Origin: Candidatus Omnitrophota bacterium
GTDB taxonomy: Bacteria > Omnitrophota > Gorgyraeia > Gygaellales > JAHJCI01
NCBI GenBank assembly: GCA_016783355.1
Contig: JADHWR010000077.1
Location: forward strand, 1-5,168
Length of the DNA: 5,168 bases
Reading direction: 5' to 3'
Both the position numbers and the translations under genes were made by a program. Shown here piece by piece: positions 1 through 3,377 of this stretch (positions within the stretch are counted from its first letter, which is position 1; each line of letters begins with the position of its first letter). The notes beneath the pieces are model-generated. The model did not search any database. It saw nothing but the letters and a program-made list of their open reading frames with translations, and had not been told where the DNA came from.

Positions 1-85
1 GAGGCACTGTGGCGCAAGAGGATAAAGCAATCAACCCCAGACCGATAATAATTAATTTTATGATTTTACTTAAATTAATTTGCAA
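1..85 (-). CDS. Lipoprotein, N-terminal fragment (gene continues past left edge)
   Basis: The 28 visible codons start at a TTG (85-83) and read as a lipoprotein signal peptide. There is a lysine-containing n-region (LSKIIK), a hydrophobic core (LIIIGLGLIAL) and a lipobox LSSC with the cysteine at residue 24, followed by ATVP. The start is chosen because an AAGGAAG ribosome binding site lies 5 bases upstream and no ATG is available in frame. By family knowledge, signal peptidase II would cleave before the cysteine, which would be lipidated, so the product should sit in the inner or outer membrane facing the periplasm. The gene follows rsmA on the same strand after a gap of 127 bases that is mostly a palindromic repeat. 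The function cannot be told from this fragment. Cell-wall hydrolases or amidases are often encoded with such leaders, but nothing visible proves it. Confidence 0.7.
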   Translation of the reverse strand, partial: MQINLSKIIKLIIIGLGLIALSSCATVP

Positions 86-90
86 ATCGT

Positions 91-97
91 CTTCCTT
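91..97 (-). promoter_or_regulatory. Ribosome binding site of the lipoprotein gene
   Basis: On the minus strand this reads AAGGAAG, a good match to the Shine-Dalgarno consensus, with five bases (ACGAT) before the TTG codon at 85. It decides the non-ATG start. Its 5' edge overlaps the outer end of the palindrome at 96-190, so folding of that repeat in the mRNA would bring a stem right up to the ribosome site. Confidence 0.6.
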
Positions 98-190
98 TTT
101 AACGCAGATATACGCAAATCTAACGCAGATTAACGCAGATGTTTTATCTGCGACCTTCTGCGTAAAATCTGCGAGAATCTGTGTTTAAAG
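96..190. repeat. Long imperfect palindrome made of 4+4 phased CGCAGAT units
   Basis: The two 45-base arms (96-140 and 146-190) match in reverse complement at 33 of 45 positions around a GTTTT loop. The left arm carries CGCAGAT-type units at 103, 113, 124 and 134. The right arm carries inverted ATCTGCG-type units at 146, 156, 167 and 177. Spacing in both halves is 10, 11, 10 bases. The array occupies most of the gap between rsmA and the lipoprotein gene. It does not look like an intrinsic terminator, because the structure is long, AT-rich and has no clean T tract after it. I recall similar ACGCAGAT/ATCTGCGT repeats in unrelated genomes, but that is memory only. A dispersed repeat, a protein-binding array or an mRNA-processing hairpin are all possible. 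Confidence 0.8.
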
Positions 191-212
191 AATGAGTTTT
201 TAAACTGGGTAT

Positions 213-1025
213 TCACTTAAAATTAAGTAGATTAATAAAATCCTGCAAAGATAATTCTTCGCCGCGGATATTTTTATCAAAATCAAATGCATGAAAATAT
301 TGGCTTAGTCTCTTAGAAGAAATTGCACCCGAGAGAGCATTCTTTAAGGTTTTTCTTCTTTGCTGAAAACTCAAACGAACAATTTTAAACAACCTCTTCT
401 CATCTCTAGCATCTAAGGAGACCTCCTTCTTTACACTCAATTTTACTAAAGTAGAATCTACCTTAGGCTGTGGCTTAAAACAAGTTTTTTTTATTAAAAA
501 AAGTTTCTTGGGCTCTGTGTAATATTGTAAAAAGCAACTAAACGCGCTCCAATCAGAAGTGCCATGAGTAGCGGTCATCCGCTGGGCAAATTCTTTCTGA
601 ACGGTAACAAATATTTCTTCTATTTTATTACGCAATTCCAGTAAATGCGTAATTATCGGCGTGGTAATATTATAAGGCAAATTGCCGATTACTTTAATTT
701 TGGACGTACCCTTAAAATAACTTAAGAAATTAAAGCGGAGAATATTCTCGTTGATTATTCTTACCCGAGGGAAATTTATTAAGTTACTCTTAAGGATCGA
801 ACACAAATATGAATCTATTTCCAAAGCAAAAAGCTTCTGTGTTTTTTCAGCAATTAACCTCGTCAGCTCTCCCCTGCCAGCGCCGATTTCTATAATTGTA
901 TCCTGAGGGGTTATTGCGCATGCCTGGATAATTTTCTTTTGTATATTCTGATCAACCAGGAAATTCTGGCCTAAGTATTTCTTAGGCCAGAAATGTTTTC
1001 CCCCAGTTTGCTCCTTCAACAGCAA
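213..1025 (-). CDS. rsmA: 16S rRNA (adenine1518-N6/adenine1519-N6)-dimethyltransferase
   Basis: RsmA (KsgA) uses S-adenosylmethionine to dimethylate two adjacent adenines in the loop of helix 45 near the 3' end of 16S rRNA during late small-subunit assembly. At 270 residues it has the usual length. Visible signatures are the N-terminal KKYLGQNFL (16-23), the SAM-binding motif EIGAGRGELT (46-55), the acidic residue of motif II in ALEID (67-71), the catalytic NLPYNI (115-120), and the C-terminal FQQRRKTLKNAL (220-231). The start is not ATG. TTG at 1025 is only 3 bases from the AGGGAG ribosome site, whereas TTG at 1019 (codon 3) has 9 bases and may be the real start. No ATG lies near. It follows pdxA after 97 bases, in the surA-pdxA-rsmA order known from enterobacteria. 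No key residue appears to be missing. Identification is secure. Confidence 0.96.
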   Translation of the reverse strand: MLLKEQTGGKHFWPKKYLGQNFLVDQNIQKKIIQACAITPQDTIIEIGAGRGELTRLIAEKTQKLFALEIDSYLCSILKSNLINFPRVRIINENILRFNFLSYFKGTSKIKVIGNLPYNITTPIITHLLELRNKIEEIFVTVQKEFAQRMTATHGTSDWSAFSCFLQYYTEPKKLFLIKKTCFKPQPKVDSTLVKLSVKKEVSLDARDEKRLFKIVRLSFQQRRKTLKNALSGAISSKRLSQYFHAFDFDKNIRGEELSLQDFINLLNFK

Positions 1026-1028
1026 AAA

Positions 1029-1034
1029 CTCCCT
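1029..1034 (-). promoter_or_regulatory. Ribosome binding site of rsmA
   Basis: The minus strand reads AGGGAG. The bases between it and the two TTG candidates are 3 (start at 1025) and 9 (start at 1019). The second spacing is closer to the usual range, so this site favours a protein two residues shorter than the longest reading. Confidence 0.5.
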
Positions 1035-1035
1035 A

Positions 1036-1055
1036 AATATGTTCAGAATATGTTC
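1036..1055 (-). repeat. Two tandem GAACATATT repeats upstream of rsmA
   Basis: The minus strand contains GAACATATT twice, exactly 11 bases apart (1055-1047 and 1044-1036), just upstream of the rsmA ribosome site. The spacing of about one helical turn would suit a small operator, but two copies of nine AT-rich bases could also arise by chance or slippage. A short hairpin, GGACT/AGTCC (1056-1068), sits next to it. Confidence 0.4.
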
Positions 1056-1072
1056 GGACTTTTAGTCCTCAC

Positions 1073-1100
1073 ATTGTCTAACCAGTAATATACGTCTCAA
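1073..1100 (-). promoter_or_regulatory. Weak candidate promoter for rsmA
   Basis: In the 97-base gap between pdxA and rsmA the minus strand carries TTGAGA (1100-1095), five of six matches to a -35 box. Sixteen bases later comes GACAAT (1078-1073), four of six matches to a -10 box. This could give rsmA and the following lipoprotein gene a start of their own. In an AT-rich gap such matches occur easily by chance. Confidence 0.2.
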
Positions 1101-1122
1101 CTAGAATCTCTAAAACCAGCGA

Positions 1123-2088
1123 TTACTTAAATCTCCTTAGATTTTTAGTGCACTCGACAGCAGTTTTTATTGCCGCAATTAAGCTATCCGGACAAGCAAT
1201 ATTCCTGCCTGCAATATCAAACCCCGTACCGTGCAAGGGCGAAGTACGTACAAAGTCAAGCCCTAAAGTGAGATTTACCCCTGATTTAAAGTCAAGAATC
1301 TTTAAGGGGATGAGCGCCTGATCATGGTACATCGCAATCACCGCATTAAAATGACTCCGGCTAGCAGCGAAAAAAGCTGAATCTGCAGGCATAGGTCCGA
1401 TGATGTTCTTTATTAACCGCCTTGCCCTCTTAATCGCGGGAATAACCAGCTTAATTTCCTCCCTGCCCAATAAACCACTTTCTCCGGCATGAGGATTTAA
1501 AGCAGCTACGCAAATCTTAGGCTGAGTAATCGCAAAATACTTACGCAGTGCTTTATCGGTGGTTAAAATTGTTTTATAAATTACCTCCCCACCTAAAGCA
1601 GAACTTATCCGATTTAAAGCTAAATGCCGCGTCACCAGGCTTATCTTAAGATATTTATTAAGCAACATCATTACCAAATCTTGTTTTTCCTTGGTAAATG
1701 CAGAGGCAAGAAATTCTGTGTGTCCATTATATCGGTAGCCTGCCAGGTTTATTGCCTCTTTAGAAATCGGCGCAGTAACCAAACAGTCAATCCGCTTGCT
1801 CTTGATTAATTCCACAGACTTCCTAAGATACCCCATCGCCGCCTGTCCGAAATCTTTCTTTACTTTACCAAATGAAAAATTTTTATGGGGTACATTTCTT
1901 AAATCAATGAATTCGCAATCTCCGGCTTTGGACTTGGGGCTTGCGGTTTTCTCAAATACCCATTTATCTCCGATTACTAAGATTTTGCCTAATTTGGCTA
2001 CTCCCCTGCGCGCTAAAATCTTGGCAATTATCTCCGGCCCCACGCCTGCCGGATCCCCCATGGTTATGCCTATGTTTATCGGTCTCAT
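1123..2088 (-). CDS. pdxA: 4-hydroxythreonine-4-phosphate dehydrogenase
   Basis: PdxA oxidises 4-phosphooxy-L-threonine with NAD+. The product loses CO2 to give 3-amino-2-oxopropyl phosphate, which PdxJ joins to deoxyxylulose phosphate to make pyridoxine 5'-phosphate (the DXP-dependent vitamin B6 route in the cytoplasm). The 321 residues match the family length (about 330). Diagnostic segments are ITMGDPAGVGPE (8-19), TAPISKEAI (105-113), GHTEFLA (122-128), LNPHAGESG (197-205), MYHDQALIPLK (253-263) and HGTGFDIAGR (286-295). The three metal-ligand histidines appear to be His155, His200 and His255. The start is the ATG at 2088, 18 bases after the stop of the SurA-like gene. No strong ribosome site is visible there, only GTTAGCGGTTAGC, so translation may be coupled to the upstream gene. 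Neither pdxJ nor pdxB is in view. Identification is secure. Confidence 0.96.
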   Translation of the reverse strand: MRPINIGITMGDPAGVGPEIIAKILARRGVAKLGKILVIGDKWVFEKTASPKSKAGDCEFIDLRNVPHKNFSFGKVKKDFGQAAMGYLRKSVELIKSKRIDCLVTAPISKEAINLAGYRYNGHTEFLASAFTKEKQDLVMMLLNKYLKISLVTRHLALNRISSALGGEVIYKTILTTDKALRKYFAITQPKICVAALNPHAGESGLLGREEIKLVIPAIKRARRLIKNIIGPMPADSAFFAASRSHFNAVIAMYHDQALIPLKILDFKSGVNLTLGLDFVRTSPLHGTGFDIAGRNIACPDSLIAAIKTAVECTKNLRRFK

Positions 2089-2106
2089 TATAAGCTAACC
2101 GCTAAC

Positions 2107-3300
2107 TCAATACTTATAACTATCTTTAATCTCAATATAGGCCTCGGACTTAAGTTTGTTTAACCACTCAACCAGGGCTTCCTGCATTTTGCTCTCAAAG
2201 AGGAGTTGTTGAGCCTCCTGCTGTACTTCGGGGAGTGATCTTTTTTTAGCCGGCGGGACTATCTCTTTAACCTCAAATATATAAAAGTTTTTATCGATAT
2301 TGCAAATCTGCGAAAGGCCGCTTGTTTCTAAGTCGAACACTATATCCGCGATTTCTTCTTTTAGTTGCTTGAGAGTTACCCAACCCAAGTTCGTTATCTC
2401 TAAAGAATATTCCTTGGCGATCGCATCTAAGTCTTTATATTTAGCAATTGATTTTTCTAGCTTCTGAGCTAACTGGGAGTCTTCGATAATTAGGAACCGC
2501 ACCAGCCTTTTCTCTGGCTGATTAAAATATTCGTTATGTGCATAATAGTAATCGGTTACCTCCTGCGGGGTAATCACAATATTGCTTTTAATTTTGCTAT
2601 TAATTATTTCGAATATTAATAACTGTTCCTTTATCTTTAATTCCAGTTCCGCTAAACTTAAGCCCTGGGCGGCTAATGTATTTTGAAAGTCTGCCTCGGT
2701 TGAATATTTTTTTCTAATCTGTTTTAACCTTGATTTTATCTGATTTTGATCAACGGGAGTATCCTCCTTATACGCTGCCTGCAAAATGAGCCGGTCTTCA
2801 ATAAGCCGCGTTATTAAGCCGGGCAACATCTGTTTTATTCTTTGCTCAGTCTCTTGCTCGGAATATTGACCGGATAGCTGCAACCGCATAAAATTAGTAA
2901 AATTATTCAGGTCTTTCTGAGTAATCACCTCATTATCAACAATCGCTACCAGGCCATCCTCCGTCGCTAATGCTTCACCGAATATACCTGTAGAATTACG
3001 CCTCAGTTGAATATCACGGGGAAGGGCTAAGCAAAAAACAAATATCAAAAATGGAAAACAACCCCACAGGCATGCCCGTGGTACCTTTATTGACCCCGAC
3101 AGCAAAACACTGCGAAAATTCATCCTGAATTTTCTTGTTGCTGTCGGGGTTATCCCGCCGACTTGAATTGCTTGCCCATCCAGTGACATCCCCTGCCGAG
3201 TGAGCTCTTTCTTCGCATTCATCCTAAGGCCTTTAGGCCGTGTGGACTTCTTGCGAAGGCGGGATAACCACAAGGTGCGGTTCGGGAACTTGAATTTCAT
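2107..3300 (-). CDS. surA: SurA-like periplasmic chaperone / peptidyl-prolyl isomerase with repeat-derived N-terminus
   Basis: Residues from about 113 to the end look like a SurA-family outer-membrane-protein chaperone. The opening VAIVDNEVITQKDL (118-131) is typical of the SurA N-domain, helical segments follow to about 260, and a parvulin-like region spans about 266-348. That parvulin region seems degenerate: the first active-site histidine and the GG pair are absent, with LGWV (306-309) one of the few familiar pieces, so isomerase activity is doubtful. A hydrophobic stretch, FLIFVFCLAL (84-93), looks like a signal-peptide core, with possible cleavage after EALA (109-112). The preceding 75 or so residues are abnormal. 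They are translated from palindromes at 3064-3269 and resemble no SurA leader. The ATG at 3300 lacks a ribosome site, and in-frame ATGs at 3222, 3189 and 3123 are also poorly supported. The last would place the signal peptide sensibly. Its neighbours are mfd, 77 bases upstream, and pdxA, 18 bases downstream. The family is fairly certain, the start is not. Confidence 0.82.
   Translation of the reverse strand: MKFKFPNRTLWLSRLRKKSTRPKGLRMNAKKELTRQGMSLDGQAIQVGGITPTATRKFRMNFRSVLLSGSIKVPRACLWGCFPFLIFVFCLALPRDIQLRRNSTGIFGEALATEDGLVAIVDNEVITQKDLNNFTNFMRLQLSGQYSEQETEQRIKQMLPGLITRLIEDRLILQAAYKEDTPVDQNQIKSRLKQIRKKYSTEADFQNTLAAQGLSLAELELKIKEQLLIFEIINSKIKSNIVITPQEVTDYYYAHNEYFNQPEKRLVRFLIIEDSQLAQKLEKSIAKYKDLDAIAKEYSLEITNLGWVTLKQLKEEIADIVFDLETSGLSQICNIDKNFYIFEVKEIVPPAKKRSLPEVQQEAQQLLFESKMQEALVEWLNKLKSEAYIEIKDSYKY
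3064..3081. repeat. Imperfect 18-bp palindrome inside the SurA-like gene
   Basis: The plus strand reads CCACAGGCATGCCCGTGG, self-complementary except for one mismatched pair (3068/3077). It encodes part of the VPRACLWG segment just before the hydrophobic core of the putative signal peptide. It lies 11 bases from the larger palindrome at 3093-3150 and may belong to the same inserted element. Confidence 0.55.
3093..3150. repeat. 58-bp interrupted palindrome inside the SurA-like gene
   Basis: The outer arms ACCCCGACAGCAA (3093-3105) and TTGCTGTCGGGGT (3138-3150) are perfect over 13 bases. The inner arms GAAAATTCA (3114-3122) and TGAATTTTC (3126-3134) are perfect over 9 bases around a TCC loop, with an uneven internal bulge of 8 against 3 bases. 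It is translated as residues 51-70 of the longest reading (TPTATRKFRM then NFRSVLLSGS). The outer ends resemble those of the palindrome at 3325-3373. A mobile palindromic unit of the kind found in frame in some genomes, such as the Rickettsia palindromic elements, is a plausible analogy. Confidence 0.85.
3148..3269. repeat. Inverted repeat with a nested palindrome inside the SurA-like gene
   Basis: GGTTATCCCGCC (3148-3159) and GGCGGGATAACC (3258-3269) are perfect 12-base inverted copies. Between them lies a second inverted pair, CTTCGCA (3211-3217) and TGCGAAG (3252-3258), which in turn encloses the small hairpin GGCCT/AGGCC (3228-3239). The stretch looks richer in G and C than the surrounding genes. 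ACTTGAATT occurs at 3161-3169 and again at 3288-3296, a possible direct repeat around the segment. All of it is open in the SurA frame, giving a basic sequence of low plausibility (RLRKKSTRPKGLR and onward). Confidence 0.65.
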
Positions 3301-3324
3301 ATCTGCGAAACTGTAACTTATTTT

Positions 3325-3373
3325 ACCCCGTTAGACCCTTCCTTAAAAAGGAATAGGAAGGGTCTAACGGGGT
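3325..3373. repeat. Perfect 19-bp-arm palindrome between mfd and the SurA-like gene
   Basis: ACCCCGTTAGACCCTTCCT (3325-3343) and its exact reverse complement (3355-3373) flank an 11-base loop. An alternative small hairpin TTCCTT/AAGGAA (3339-3353) is possible within it. It begins 4 bases after the mfd stop codon and fills most of the 77-base gap. On the minus strand the stem is followed by AAAATAAG and on the plus strand by TTACTCA, so neither direction has the T tract of an intrinsic terminator. It could still stabilise the 3' end of mfd mRNA or act as a leaky attenuator. Shared outer ends with the palindrome at 3093-3150 suggest a repeat family. Confidence 0.85.
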
Positions 3374-3377
3374 TTAC

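Noticed and set aside
96..190. CRISPR array
   Set aside because: The repeated units are only about 7-10 bases with no unique spacers of 25-40 bases, and they occur in both orientations.
1624..1809. Plus-strand open frame of 61 codons inside pdxA
   Set aside because: It lies entirely opposite a secure pdxA coding region, shows no recognisable motif or ribosome site, and reads as a reverse-strand shadow.
1796..2098. Plus-strand open frame of 100 codons over the 5' part of pdxA
   Set aside because: It overlaps the most conserved part of pdxA on the opposite strand, and its composition reflects the reverse complement of that gene with no domain of its own.
3325..3373. Intrinsic transcription terminator for mfd
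   Set aside because: The stem is strong, but neither strand has a run of T after it, and the next gene follows closely on the same strand.
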